Shown here: positions 21,454-32,788 of the stretch, piece by piece
How the letters are laid out: each line of letters opens with the position of its first letter
Numbering within the stretch: position 1 is the first letter of the stretch
NCBI GenBank assembly: GCA_001972305.1
Contig: BDDD01001379.1
Location: 166,211-230,210, forward strand
Length of the DNA: 64,000 bases
Reading direction: 5' to 3'
DNA from: Cephalotus follicularis
Taxonomy: Eukaryota > Streptophyta > Magnoliopsida > Oxalidales > Cephalotaceae
Translations under genes and position numbers: made by a program
The notes under the pieces: generated by a model
The model's database searches: none
What the model was told of the DNA's origin: nothing
What the model saw: the letters and a program-made list of their open reading frames with translations, nothing else

Positions 21454-21567
21454 TCCCGACTGAGTACCTCGTTATATTCAAATGATAATCCAACATATAA
21501 TCTCAATAAAATGCCTATTTTATTCATCGTTGTACAATATACATTAATTGACATTGCGGTTATTACA

Positions 21568-21580
21568 TCCCCCCCTCATT
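21568..21580 (-). other. Polypurine tract of E
   Basis: TCCCCCCCTCATT next to the 3' LTR reads AATGAGGGGGGGA on the sense strand. Confidence 0.85.
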
Positions 21581-21595
21581 CCTCGAATTTAACCT

Positions 21596-23097
21596 TTACA
21601 TTTCAAACAAGTGAGGGAAGGTCTCCATCATTTCGGCTTCACGCTCCCAAGTAGCTTCCTCAGCCCCGTGAAAACGCCACAGTACTTTTACCATAGGAAT
21701 AGACTTATTCCTTTGTACTTTCTCCATCCGATCCACAATCCTCATCGGCCTCTCTTCATAAGATAATCTATTATTGATGAATCCAAGGTCGTAGCTCAAT
21801 ATGTACGATGGGTCGGGTACGTATTTCCGTAACATGGAAACGTGAAATACGTTATGCATACTCGACAAACTGGGCGGTAGTGCAATCTGATATGCCACTT
21901 CCCCAACTCTCTCCAGTATCTCATAAGGTCCAATGTACCTTGGAGCCAACTTCCCTTTGAGGCCAAAATGGTGTATCCCTTTCGAAGGCGAGATCTTCAA
22001 AAAAACATGATCTCCCTTCTTGAATTCTAGCTTCCTCCTCTTTATGTCTGCATAACTCTTCTGCCGGCTCTGTGCAGCTAGTAATCTCTGCTTGATCACT
22101 TCCACTTTATTAGTAGTCTCTTGCACCAAGTCTGGTCCCAGCACTTGTTTCTCACCCACCTCGCCCCAGCAGATAGGCCATCTACACTTTCTCCCATACA
22201 AGGCTTCATAGGGAGCCATTCCAATGCTGGTGCGATAGCCGTTGTTGTAAGAGAACTCAATCAGTGACATATGATCTTCCCAACTCCCAGCAAAATCAAT
22301 CATACAAGCCCGCAGCATATCCTCCAGAGTCTGAATGGTACGCTCGGATTGTCCGTCGGTCTGTGGGTGGAACGCAGTAATGAAGTTCAATGTTGTTCCC
22401 ATTGCTGCTTGGAATTTCTTCCAGAACCTCGAAGTGAATCTCGCATCTTGGTCATAAACAATACTGACCAGCACTCCATGCAATCTCACTATCTCCCGGA
22501 TATATAATCGAGCCAATTTCTCAATCGAATACGTCATGTTCATTGGAAGGAAGTGAGCAGACTCACTGAGTCTGTCCACTACCACCCACATTGCTTCATG
22601 CTTATTCTGTGACCTCGGCAACCCCGACACGAAGTCCATGGTCACATGCTCCCATTTCCACTCAATTACTGGTAACGATTATAACAGTCCCGCAGGTTTC
22701 TGATGTTCAGCCTTCACTCTTTGACAGGTCAAACATCTTGCTACATATTCGGCAATCTCTCTTTTCATACCACTCCACCAGTAGTTCTTTTTCAGGTCAT
22801 GCTACATCTTGGAACTTCCAGTGTGAACGCTGTATTTTGACTTGTGGGCTTGCTGCAGTAGGTCATCCCTGATGCTCTCGTCATCCGGAACTCATACCCT
22901 TCCTCGCAACCTCAATATACCATCAGTATGGATGGAGAATTCAGAATTTGTGTCTAGGTTCTCACGAATACTCCATAACTCAGTGTCACTGTATTGAGCA
23001 GTCAGAATACGCTCCAGCAGTTCCGGTTGTGCTCTAAGACTTGCCACAATAACTCCTTGGGAAACCATGAACGGATTCCATCTCTGAAATTCCTCTA
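21596..23097 (-). pseudogene. Element E integrase and chromodomain
   Basis: The open frame 21596-22645 (349 codons) starts inside the catalytic core: [38 protein letters not shown], and the Glu of [15 protein letters not shown]. It then has [29 protein letters not shown] and a chromodomain-like KSIPMVKVLWRFHGAEEATWEREAEM ending PHLFEM. Upstream, 22650-23097 encodes the H2C2 zinc finger and linker with several stops. F is inserted at 23098 just ahead of it. The core retains all three catalytic acids. Confidence 0.9.
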
Positions 23098-23493
23098 TGT
23101 CACACCCCGTTCCCGTTAAGACAGCATTAAAGCGGTAAAGGCAATCAAAATAACATTATCCAGCTTATATAAAATATGATAAAATTAAAAACTTCAATTC
23201 CATTCACATTGTGAGGAAGCATCTAATAACAAGCTAGATAAACAAACCGAATCATGCGTCCCATACCGCATGATTCCTACATTTAATAGAATTGAGCCAC
23301 CGTCGATTGCCCATAAACGGGGCATGATCAAAAGTCGATCTACATCAATAGTACGTGAATAAATTGATCCAAAATAAAACATGTCTCAAAACATTGTTTA
23401 ACATTTATTTAAACAAATAAAACTCCATCCCCCCTCAGATTCGCCGCGCACGGTCGATATCCATAATCTGCATCAATCTGTAATAGTAGGGGG

Positions 23494-23518
23494 TTAGCCT
23501 TTGTCCTCACTCGGCTAA
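23494..23518 (-). other. Conserved LTR hairpin in F
   Basis: TTAGCC and GGCTAA flank 13 bases. The sense loop is GAGTGAGGACAAA, identical to A. Confidence 0.68.
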
Positions 23519-24257
23519 ATCATAAGTGTAATTCAAAGTCAGTGATAATGAATGTCATGAAATGAATGCATTCATGATGCAATATATAATATATCGCCAC
23601 ACGTACATATATATATATATGCCAATAGGTGCAACCATGCCAAGTGGCTACAACCATCAAATCATCAATCATGTCTCAAAGGACAAAACCAATCCAATCA
23701 AATCGGTACGAGAGCGCAGCCATCTCCTGGCCCCGACGTCGTAATCTTACTCCGGCCCCCGACTCCCGGGTCACGAAGCAAGTCAAATCAATCAAACTCA
23801 TGATGACCGCACTCTGTGTTCAGCAATCATGGTAACCCGTGTTACTCGCACTATGTGTCAGGTAACATTGTACGTGGGCGTCCCTAGCCATCTCCAAGCA
23901 CCTAGGACAACATCCCCGCCACCAGCCATCAGTGACACTCCGTCACCCCAGCTAGTACGGCATCAATCACAACCAACAATCAATTTAATTCAAATCGTTT
24001 CCAAGTAATTTATAAAGTACTGGAAATAATACATTTATATCAAAATGTATTCCATCTTTGAAACCGTGTTTCAATCCGCTGAAAACATACATTTATCAAA
24101 ATATATATTTTCATATCAAATAATGATTTGTATAAAATCATGTACATATTTCTAAAATGAACAAAACACTTTAGAATCAATCGTATTTCAATCATCAATT
24201 CATCTCATATCAATATGCAATGCAAAGATATGCTCAAAGTGCGGGTCAGTCCCTAAC

Positions 24258-24570
24258 CAGTCGGCTGTTTCCATCAACAGCTGGCTGTCCTAGCCCTGGC
24301 AGTCGGCTGCCTCCCTTAACAGTCGGCTGTCTCCTATTGATAGTCGGCTGCCCTCCCTTGACAGTCGGCTGCCTTCCTCATCCAGTCGGCTGCCCTCCAC
24401 TGGTAGTCGACTACACAACCTTCTGCGGGTATATACTATTTAAACGTATGAACAGTCGACTGGTATTTTCGTCCAGTCGGCTGTTTCCTATTGAGTAGCC
24501 AGCTGTTTGCACTGAACAGCCGGCTGTTCTAGCCCGCCAGTCGGCTGTTCTCCCTTGGCAGTCGACTAGA
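24258..24570. repeat. CAGTCGGCTG palindrome cluster, downstream side of F
   Basis: More than ten sites such as CAGTCGGCTGTTTCC, CAGCTGGCTGTCC, CAGTCGGCTGCC, TAGTCGACTAC, CAGTCGACTGG and CAGCCGGCTG occur at roughly 20-25 base spacing. Confidence 0.87.
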
Positions 24571-25111
24571 TTTACACCAGTAGGCAAAAACAACAGAAAA
24601 ATGCATGTCTTTCACAATTCAATCCAACCAAACACGAGCATTCAACAGCAATAACATACATTTATGCTCATAATGCAGTCCATAGCATACAATTCGTCCA
24701 TCAACTTTCATTATAACGGAACTTAAATCACAATTATGAGATTTACCCCTACCTTAGAATTCCAAGTTAGGAATTGCAATCCACCTCTTTAAGTTCCAAT
24801 CCGAGTTTCCAAGCCCCCGAATTCGTCTAGCAACTCCACCAAGCCGGGTTCGAGCTCCAAGTCCAGATTCCAAGTTCAAAATTGGAGAGATAAAACTTCT
24901 CTTCTCTTTTTCTCTCCACTGCCTCTCCCTCTTCACAACTCTCTATCTCTTTTTCATAATGCAATGTTGATGGAATGAGGGGAAGAGACATGTATATTTA
25001 TGGGCATTTTCGTGCCTCTTTCTCTATAACCCCACAACTGAGCAATTTTGTCCTCTCCCCCTTTTCTCTGCCAAAAACAGACTGCAAACACGTTTTAACT
25101 GACCTATCCCA

Positions 25112-25250
25112 TGGCAGTCGACTGCCTTATCTTGGCAGTCGGCTGTCTCTGCCGACACCATCCCCAGCCGGCTGTCTCTCACAACAGGCAGCTGGTTCCA
25201 CTCAAAGGGGGTCCAGTCGACTGCCCCTTTTAGGCAGTCGGCTGCCCGCC
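25112..25250. repeat. CAGTCGACTG palindrome cluster, upstream side of F
   Basis: GGCAGTCGACTGCC, GGCAGTCGGCTGTC, CAGCCGGCTGTC, CAGTCGACTGCCC and GGCAGTCGGCTGCC lie on the other side of the promoter-like block from the first cluster. Confidence 0.85.
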
Positions 25251-25391
25251 CTGTATCGGCACTTTTCACTCTTCAACTTTTGCTCAAATTTAAAATTTCA
25301 AAACGGGAAAAGCCATAATTCTCATTAATCAATTGCGTAAATTACATTGAAAATACAATATTACACTTTAATGAAAATCCCGGGCGTTACA

Positions 25392-25875
25392 CTCTAATAG
25401 CTTCCACTGTGATACCATTGCTCCAGCAATCATTGCCTTGCGACTCAGCCCATCCGCAACTACATTCGCCTTTCCTGGGTGGTATTGAATGTTGCAGTTA
25501 TAATCATTAAAGAACTCCACCCATCGTCTTTGTCTCATGTTGAGCTCCTTCTGGGAAAATAGATACTTTAAACTTTTATGGTCAGTGAAGATCTCAAATT
25601 GAGCACCATAGAGGTAGTGTCTCCATTTCTGCAAAGCGAACACTATGGATGCCAACTCAACATCGTGTACGAAATAATTTTCTTCGTACGACTTTAACTT
25701 TCTCGATGCGTCTGCAATCACCCTACCATGTTGCATAATAACGCATCCCAGTCCCTTCCCAGAAGCATCAGTATAGACAGTAAAGCCCTCATTACCCTCC
25801 TGTAATGAATCAACCGACTCTTCAATCTTGCAAACTTGCCTCACAAGAATCATCCCACACAAAACTTGACTTCTT
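25392..25875 (-). pseudogene. Element E RNase H
   Basis: The open part is 25368-25862; the first ~24 bases belong to F. Motifs are [57 protein letters not shown] and [16 protein letters not shown]. It follows the RT after a TAG at about 25875 in LTRLT-stop-KK, the position where A and I have Gln. Domain acidic residues are present. Confidence 0.88.
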
Positions 25876-26808
25876 CTAAGTCAACCGTGTCAATGGTGTA
25901 ACAAGCTTCGAAAACCCTTTGATGAACCTTCGGTAGTAGCCAGCCAATCCTAAGAAGCTACGAACCTCAGTAACGCTCCCCGGTTGGGGCCAATCAACAA
26001 TACTCTCTGTCTTCGAAGGATCCACCGACAATCCTTCACTCGACACAATGTGACCTAGGAAAGTCACATGATCCAGCCAAAACACGCACTTGCTGAATTT
26101 GGCGACCAGCTGTTCCTTCCGCAATGTCTGCAATACAATCTTCAAATGCTTCATGTGTTCCTCAATACTCCTTGAATAAATCAGGATGTCGTCTAAGAAT
26201 ATAACGACAAACTGGTCAAGATATGGCTGGAACACTCTGTTCATCAAACACATAAAGCTTGCGGGAGCATTTGTCAAACCAAACGGCAGTATCAGAAATT
26301 CGTAATGCCCATACCTGGTTCGAAATGCGGTCTTCTCCACATCACCTTCTCGGATCCTCAACTGATGATAACCTGTTCTCAGGTCAAGTTTGGAGAATAC
26401 GGTTGAGCCTTGCAATTGGTCGAACAACTCCTCAATATGTGGCAGAGGATACTTGTTCTTCACAGTTACCTGATTCAGCAGCCTGTAATCGATGCATAGC
26501 CGCATCGATCCATCCTTCTTTTTCACAAACAGGACCGGTGCTCCCCATGATGACACACTCGGTCTGATGAAGCTCTTATCAAGATAATCCTCTAATTGAG
26601 TCTTCAACTCCTTCAATTCAGCAGGAGCCAATCGGTACGGAGCTTTGGATATAGGAGTAGTCCCAGGCATTAGTTCAATGCTGAACTCTATATCTCTCTC
26701 CGGTGGCAAAGAAACAAGATCATCCGGAAATACGTCAGGAAAATCACATACAATAGGAACTTGCTCAATACTAGGCGTACTTTTCGTATGATCAATTATA
26801 TACGCCAA
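25876..26808 (-). pseudogene. Element E reverse transcriptase, open over 310 codons
   Basis: [25 protein letters not shown] leads in. The RT follows with [63 protein letters not shown] and catalytic [14 protein letters not shown]. Connection: [26 protein letters not shown]. The RT fold is complete and uninterrupted; only the polyprotein context is broken at both ends. Confidence 0.92.
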
Positions 26809-27267
26809 ATAGCCTTCACATCCTTGCTTGAGATACTTCTATGCTCTAGTATACGAAATGATCAGAGCAAAAACATTCTTCTCTCTGATAAACTTGCACT
26901 CAATCCCATCTCAAAGATAAAAGGTCATAATCTTGTTATAGCAATCAACACAAGCATGATGAGCATACAACCAGTCCATCCCCAAGATTACATCGAAATC
27001 CTGGATAGGCAACACTATCAAGTCAGCAGATAACTGAATCCCAGCTACCATGATCTCACAATTTTTCATTATAGTATCAGATAGAAGACAAGTACCAGTT
27101 GGAGTACTCACCTCCAATACATAAGGTAAACTAGAAGACACACAATGCAAGTTGCAAGCAAAATCAGATGCAATGAATGAATGTGTAGCACCAGGATCAA
27201 TCAATACATGAGCTAGTATGCAAGATATAAAAATGGTACCTCCCACAACAATAGTAGATTTTGGCAC
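26809..27267 (-). pseudogene. Element E aspartic protease
   Basis: The open part is 26911-27267. The active site reads VLIDPGATHSFI, with Pro in place of Ser/Thr after the catalytic Asp, as also in H. The second hallmark is [20 protein letters not shown] stop and short decayed stretch separate it from the RT. A one-base shift near 27292 separates it from the nucleocapsid frame. Confidence 0.85.
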
Positions 27268-27884
27268 ATCATCTCTAGATAAGGTGTAGACCTACCTTTC
27301 ACAATCCCTTTTCCGGTATCCCTTCGTGGTTGTTCAACCGCAACACTACCACTAGCACCAGCACTTCCCTGTTGGCCGCGTGGTTGATCCCTCATCATTG
27401 GACAACCATTCAGCATATGTTCTTGTGAGCCACACCTCAAGCATTTCCCCATATTTTTCCAGCACTCAGTCTCATCATGGTTCTGGCGACCACAGAAAGT
27501 ACATCCACCCGAATTCTGTTGACTGCTTTGGTTAGGAGTTCTTGATTGTGAATTTCTACGTCGAGAGCCTCCTTGACCCTTGTTGTCGGACCTTGTCGAC
27601 TTAGCAGGATTATTACTCCCCTGACCCTGTGATTGTGCGGGCCTCGATTGATTAGTACGAGACTGCTCCGCCCTCCTCTCATTCGCATCGACTTCAAGAA
27701 TCATCTCCCTTTCAGCAATTTCTACAAAAGAAGTTAGCTTTAGCAATAATAGTTTAGACCTGATATCAGGTCGAAGGCCTTTTAGAAACCTTCCGGTCAT
27801 TCACGATTCACCCTCCACCAGATAGGGGGTATGCCTTGCCAATTCCACAAATCTAGCCTGGTACTGAGCTACCGTCATATCCCC
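27268..27884 (-). pseudogene. Element E gag C-terminal part and nucleocapsid knuckles
   Basis: The open part is 27213-27800, beginning [30 protein letters not shown] Gln/Ser/Asn-rich linker is followed by knuckles CTFCGRQNHDETEC and CLRCGSQEHMLNGC. The frame is the same as the N-terminal gag; a TAA at 27882-27884 (Gln in C: LRQGNMTV) and a further stop near 27801 interrupt it. Confidence 0.87.
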
Positions 27885-28466
27885 TTAACGTAACTCCATC
27901 AGCTCGGTCTCCCTCCGGTCACGCTCTATCTGTGGTACATAAGTTGCAAGGAACTCAGACTGAAATCTATCCCAAGTCCTGTAAAGTTTACGAGATTCCC
28001 ATTTTGCTTCAATCCTTTCCCACCAATAGGTAGCCTCACTCCATAAGCGGTATACAGCAAAGTTGAGTTTCTGCTCATCAGTGCACTCCAAGGTAGCAAA
28101 TATTTTCTCCAGGTCTCTTATCCACCACTCTGCCATAGTAGCATTCAACTCACCATTGAATATTGGAGGATTCTTTCTCATGAACCGCTCCAAATCTCTG
28201 CCAAATCCACCAGTATGACAAGCTTCATGAGCATACTGATAGGCTCGGTTAGCCTCGTGCATCTGCGGAATTTGCTCAATGTTCGCCGCATTGGCTTGAA
28301 TCTGCTGCTGGAAGAGGTCAGCCATGGAGTCAAAATTACTCCTCTCTTCTTGCACTGGAGGAATATTCACTCCTTCATTCGTTGGCGGATCATGTTCAGG
28401 CACTGGCGGTGTATTGAATCCTTCGTCGGCTCTACGCCTTCCCCTTCTACCTCTTCGTAGGTCCAT
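27885..28466 (-). pseudogene. Element E gag N-terminal part
   Basis: I choose the ATG at 28466 (MDLRRGRRGRRRADEG) over the upstream in-frame ATGs because C and H start the same way. The acidic/Pro-rich N-terminus leads to MADLFQQQIQANAANIEQ and then the gag domain [22 protein letters not shown] ... LWSEATYWWERIEAKWES. Confidence 0.88.
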
Positions 28467-28557
28467 TATGTTTCCTATATGGAATGACATAATTATCAGG
28501 AAAAAATACATTTAATTACCCAGAAACTTATCCCAGCGATAGCTTATTTAAAAATAA

Positions 28558-28569
28558 GCTCTGATACCA
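28558..28569 (-). other. Primer-binding site of E (initiator Met-tRNA)
   Basis: The plus strand reads GCTCTGATACCA, i.e. TGGTATCAGAGC in the sense direction, three bases from the 5' LTR. Confidence 0.92.
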
Positions 28570-28902
28570 TGTTGTCACACCCCGTTTTTCATAAAGACAA
28601 CATATATGGAGATATCAGTTAAAATAATCCAGCATTCAACATTAACCAAATTTCAATAAACAATAGTGGAAGCATTATAGCCAGATTATAAAAATTTTCC
28701 GCACGCAGCCCATACTACGTGCAACACAATACCAACAATTATCCTTTTACATATTGGAAATGTAAAACAACAAAAACGGAGTATGATCGTTCATTTCAAT
28801 ACAAAATATAGTAACAACAACCTTAAACGAAATAGAAGCTCTCCAATAAAGCTTCGGCAGCGCTTCCCCGGACACCTTCACTTAATCTGAAATTGTAGGG
28901 GG

Positions 28903-28927
28903 TTAGCCGTTGTCCTCACTTGGCTAA
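28903..28927 (-). other. Conserved LTR hairpin in E 5' LTR
   Basis: TTAGCC/GGCTAA stem as in the 3' LTR copy; loop identical to that copy. Confidence 0.65.
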
Positions 28928-29805
28928 GTAGGAATAATGCATGAGAAAGAAAATATAAATGTAGACATGTATGACCGTTTATTTTGAAATAGCTGTATAA
29001 TTAAGTATTCCAATATTTATGAGCAATCATGCCAAGTGGCCTAGACAATACAATTCAAGAATACCGCACAAGGGTAAAATCAATCAATACAGTGGTTTGG
29101 GCGTCACATGTCGCTAACTCCTAGCACCAACTGCGCACCACCTAACTATCACCCTACACTTCAAAGATGATAGATCAGGACAATTCTGCCGGCATATAGC
29201 GGGCAGGTAACAGTTAAGATCTGCATTGTAGATAAGTTTGGTGGAAGCTCTAGCCAACTCCTGGCACATAGGACCACCTCGTAGGCAGTGATGTCTCCTA
29301 TCACTCGACTAATGGCAATAAGTATAGACAATCAATTCAATCAATTCAATAGCAATATTACATATTTCTATAATATGCAATATAGTAATAGTTTTCTTTT
29401 GAAACATTTAACAGCTCAGTGACCGTACCTCTATTTTGGAGGAAACAGTATTCAATACAGTAGTGGTACCTCTCAGGGGAGGAAAATCAGTAAATCATTT
29501 AACAGTAAGTTTTCATTTTCAAAACCATAGTGGAAAAACCATATTTGTGCTTATAGCAAAAATAGTGATTACATAAACATTAATAGTGGCAGTAGTAATA
29601 TTAACCGCATAGTATGAACAGTGATATTGTAAGGGTTAATGGAACAACAACAATACAATCCTCAATCGTTTATGCAATCAACTACTAAGATCTAAGTTGT
29701 TAATTCTTTATAATACGATTACACACGGCAGAGCTTGATTGTTGAGAACCAACCCCATGGAGTCCGGTGTAATTCTCACAGATTTAACCCAAACAGTGCC
29801 TTGAG

Positions 29806-29947
29806 CATCGACAGTTCTAGAGAAAGCGTCGATGGTTTCTAATCTAAGCGCCGTTCATGCTGCCTTAAGCGTCGAGGTTTAAGAACCAAAAGCACACCAT
29901 TTTAAGCTTAAAGCGTCGACGGTTGGAGATTAAGCGTCGACGCTTCT
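29806..29947. repeat. GTCGAC palindrome cluster, E 5' LTR downstream side
   Basis: Includes a perfect 14-base palindrome AAGCGTCGACGCTT at 29932-29945, identical to one in copia element K (56769-56782), plus AAGCGTCGACGGTT, AAGCGTCGATGGTTT and AAGCGTCGAGGTTT. Confidence 0.87.
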
Positions 29948-30899
29948 GGCATTTATACAAATTCCAGGAGCAACTACTCAAACAGAGCATGCATAAATTC
30001 ATTTCAATCCAGTCCAATACAGCATGCAATAATACGTCAACCATTACTACACATTGTACATGTTATATGTTCAAAAACATGTCAAAACCCCTACCTCAAT
30101 TGCTATCCTGAAATCAAATTGAATTGATTTCTCTCTTTATGTCCAATGTTCTTCACATCAACGCAATCTTCCCCAATTGCCAAAATTAATCTCTACGATT
30201 GCATGCTTACAGGTTTAGATACCAAAACCAGTATGTTTAACTAGTTATCTAACCATGATAACATCAAGAATTGAATCAAAAGCTTATAATGAATTTTCTA
30301 CGTTCCATTTCCATTTCCTAACTAAATCCAAAATTCAATCTCCAATTACATGCTTATTATTCATGATCATGTTAACAGTGGTATATATATCTAACATTAG
30401 TATGTCACATTACTAACAATATTAACATCGGTAACGAACTCGGATTGGTGACTTTCCAGGAAGAATCAAGCTTTAATTCCCCCTTTGAACTTTCCAACAT
30501 CAACATGCAACCTCCGTCAATTTCCCCTGCAACTGTCCAGATAGTTTCTCTATTTCTCAGTGTTTTCTAACACTCAAATAACTCATGTATCAACTGATAT
30601 AAAGGACTCAATTTCGTGTCTTTAATTCATCAGTTAGTCTAACTTTCATTGTGGACATTTCTCACTCCCTCATGCATGCCTTCACTCTTTGTTTCTTCCT
30701 CACATTTTCTACTGTGATTGTAGGTTTGCAGGTGTGCAGGGATGGAAAGCACATGCAAGGCACTTAGTCTGGCATTGCCAACAGCTGGTAACGTTTCCTT
30801 GCATGGCTGACACGTCCCTAGACACTTGGATTGTAAGGAAACCATTCTGGTGCCACTATCCTGTTCTAACAGATGCGTAACACAGTCCTGACACCATGC

Positions 30900-31025
30900 A
30901 AAGCGTCGAAGGTTTCTCTCTGGCATCGACGGTTTGTGCGTCATAACTCAGCCTTCAACTGCACGTCTTGTACACGTGTCTATGCTCAAAGCGTCGACGG
31001 TATGGCGTTAGGCATCGACAGTTTA
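30900..31025. repeat. GTCGAC palindrome cluster, E 5' LTR upstream side
   Basis: AAGCGTCGAAGGTTT, GGCATCGACGGTTT, AAGCGTCGACGGTAT and GGCATCGACAGTTT. The 3' LTR lost this block to the CACTA-associated replacement. Confidence 0.83.
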
Positions 31026-31197
31026 GCACCAGAACTTATTTCTTTATTTTTCATTTAAGAATTTTCCAATTTCATTATATTCAAATGATAATCCAACATA
31101 TAATCTCAATAAAATGCCTATTTTATTCATCGTTGTACAATATACATTAATTGACATTGCGGTTATTACAGAGGTTTTCTCCTGCTGTATGATTAGC

Positions 31198-31530
31198 TGA
31201 TTGCCAAGAGAAGGCAGCCGACTGGTTGATGGCACAGCCGACTGTTTGGGATGACAGTCGACTGTTCACGTGTCACTTTACCCGGATTCGCTGAGGTGGC
31301 AATGCTGGGTTGAGTAGGGATGTAGAAGATACGTATTGTTCATGAAACAACCAACTGTCTTGAGGAGACAACCGACTGTTATGCGAGCCGCCGACTGTCA
31401 AACATGAGACAGCCGACTGTTGAGGGAGGCAGCCGACTGCCAAATCTGGGACAGCCGACTGTTAAGAGGAAACAGCCGACTGTCATGAGGAAATAGCCGA
31501 CTGTGATGAAGCGGTAGCTGACTGTTAAGG
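31198..31530. repeat. CAGCCGACTG quasi-tandem palindrome cluster, A 3' LTR piece 3
   Basis: About a dozen CAGCCGACTG/CAGTCGACTG sites occur. Between roughly 31370 and 31520 they fall every ~20-25 bases with GAGGNA spacers, the most regular array in the window. Confidence 0.87.
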
Positions 31531-32273
31531 GGCTGACTTGCATTTTGAGCATATGTTTGCATCGCATTTTGATATGAAATGAATTGATGATTGAAATGCG
31601 AATGATTCTAAAGTGTTTTATTCATTTTAGAAATGTGTACATGATTTTATATAAATCATTATTTGATATGAAAATGTATATTTTGATAAATGTATGTTTT
31701 CGATGGATTGAAACATGGTTTCAAAGATGCAATACACTTTAAAATAAATGTATTATTTCCAGTATTTTATAATTACTTAGAAAAGATTAGATTTGATTTG
31801 ATTTGTTGATTGTGATTGATGACGTACTGGCTGGGGTGACGAAGTGTCACCGATGACTGGTAGCGGGATGTTCTCCTAGGTGCCATGAGATGTCTAGGGA
31901 CGTCCAAATACAATGTTATAGACACATAGTGCGAGTAACACTGGTTACCATGATTACTGAACACAGAGTGCGAGCATCATGAGTTTGATTTGTTTCCTTG
32001 CTTCGTGACCCGGGAGTCGGGGGCCGGAGTAAGAGTACGACATCAGGGCCAGGAGATGGCGGCGCTCTTCGTACCGATTCGATTTGATTTGATTTGTCCT
32101 TTGAGACATGATTGATGATTTGATGGTTGTAGCCACTTGGCATGGTTGCACCTATTGGCATAGATACATATATGTATACATATATATATGTATTGTGATA
32201 TACTATGTATTGCATCATTGATGCATTCATTTCATGACATTCATTATCATTGACCCTAAATGACACTTATGAT

Positions 32274-32298
32274 TTAGCCGAGTGAGGACAAAGGCTAA
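32274..32298 (+). other. Conserved LTR hairpin in A
   Basis: TTAGCC, loop GAGTGAGGACAAA, GGCTAA, then CCCCCTACT. The same element is seen in C, E, F, H, I and (weaker) J, always in the downstream half of the LTR. Confidence 0.7.
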
Positions 32299-32788
32299 CC
32301 CCCTACTATTGCAGATTGATGCAGTGATATGGATATCGACCGTGCGTGGCCGAAGAAGAGGGGAGATGGAGCTTTATTTGCTAAAAATAAATGTTAAACG
32401 ATGTATTAAAACATGCTTTATTTTGGATTACTATACTAATGTTTTAATGATGTTAATCGACTTTGATCACGCTCCGTTTGTGGGTAGCTGACAATGACTT
32501 AATAAAGTTAAAGATTGGAATCATGTGGTATGGGACGCATGGTTCGGTTTACTTTCAGCTTATATTTAAATGCTTCCGTAAGATATTAATGGTATTTAAA
32601 GTTTTAAATTTACCGTATTTGCATAAGCTGAATATTTATGTTAAATTGCTATGACCTTTATGTTGTCAATGAAACGGGGTGTGACAGCAGCAATTGTAAA
32701 GACTTGATCCGATCCTTAACCATATGAGAGATTGTCCTCTTTTGTCCCATAGGTATCTCGGTTTTGTCCTGCTTGATGGATTGGTCAC

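Larger units (their letters stand above)
20577..21470. mobile_element. CACTA (En/Spm)-like transposon fragment inside the E 3' LTR
   Basis: It begins CACTACATAAAAAGGGGGCAAC, the form of a CACTA terminal inverted repeat, at the exact point where the two E LTRs diverge. A dense array of GGCGAGGGC/GCCCTCGCC follows (20594-20965), like the subterminal repeats of CACTA elements. A short ORF on the minus strand (21214-21453) has a methionine-rich amphipathic segment (DRMESKMETFMANMMQLM) and an Asp/Ser-rich tail, compatible with a transposase-gene end. No second terminal repeat is seen and ~240 bases of LTR are missing, so the right part was lost by deletion. Confidence 0.65.
18311..21567 (-). repeat. 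3' LTR of E (3.26 kb, carries a CACTA-like fragment)
   Basis: On the plus strand it starts TGTAACACCCCG and ends GCGGTTATTACA. It is ~660 bases longer than the 5' LTR because 20577-21470 replaces the segment 30838-31074 of that copy. Elsewhere the two LTRs differ by scattered substitutions. A TATA-like site on the minus strand lies near 20334-20343. Confidence 0.9.
23098..25391 (-). mobile_element. Element F: solo LTR of the A family, inside E
   Basis: 2294 bases from TGTCACACCCCG to CCCGGGCGTTACA with CTCTA at 23093-23097 and 25392-25396. Its reverse complement starts like the A 3' LTR and has the same order: palindromes, the CTTAAAGAGGTGGA block, palindromes, conserved hairpin. No internal domain remains, so LTR-LTR recombination left it. 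Confidence 0.93.
18311..31170 (-). mobile_element. Element E: Ty3/gypsy chromovirus, minus strand, with solo LTR F inside
   Basis: The 5' LTR (minus sense) is 28573-31170, primer site 28558-28569, gag-pol 28466 down to 21596, polypurine tract 21568-21580 and 3' LTR 18311-21567. The duplication GAGGT is at 18306-18310 and 31171-31175. F (23098-25391) interrupts the stretch between RNase H and integrase. The domain order ends in an integrase and chromodomain-like tail, so it is a chromovirus of a different family from A. Confidence 0.93.
28573..31170 (-). repeat. 5' LTR of E (2.6 kb)
   Basis: TGTCACACCCCG to GCGGTTATTACA. It contains the conserved hairpin at 28903-28927, palindromes at 29806-29947 and, only in this copy, a second palindrome cluster at 30900-31025. 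Confidence 0.92.
1..32686 (+). mobile_element. Element A: Ty3/gypsy chromovirus (Tekay/Del-like), 5' end outside window, three insertions inside
   Basis: The plus-strand gag-pol runs 1-3680 and resumes at 13165-13849, followed by a polypurine tract and a 3' LTR split into 13895-14148, 17627-18310 and 31176-32686 (about 2.45 kb when joined). The breaks are elements B, D and E, each with a target-site duplication, so continuity is well supported. A chromodomain-like tail after the integrase and the long LTR fit the Tekay/Del lineage. The 5' LTR, primer site and gag start lie before the window. The last LTR bases are ...GGGGTGTGACA at 32686. The right-hand duplication would be GCAGC at 32687-32691, but its partner is not visible. 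A is nested in L. Confidence 0.9.
31176..32686 (+). repeat. 3' LTR of A, piece 3 of 3
   Basis: It resumes after E with a long palindrome cluster and continues through sequence that is the reverse complement of F (for example the segment around CCACTTGGCATGG at about 32130). The conserved hairpin is at 32274-32298 and the piece ends GAAACGGGGTGTGACA. Confidence 0.9.

Noticed and set aside
31198-31530. Regularly spaced short repeats resembling a CRISPR array
   Set aside because: Repeats are 10-14 base degenerate palindromes with uneven spacing, lie inside a plant LTR, and have no cas genes nearby.
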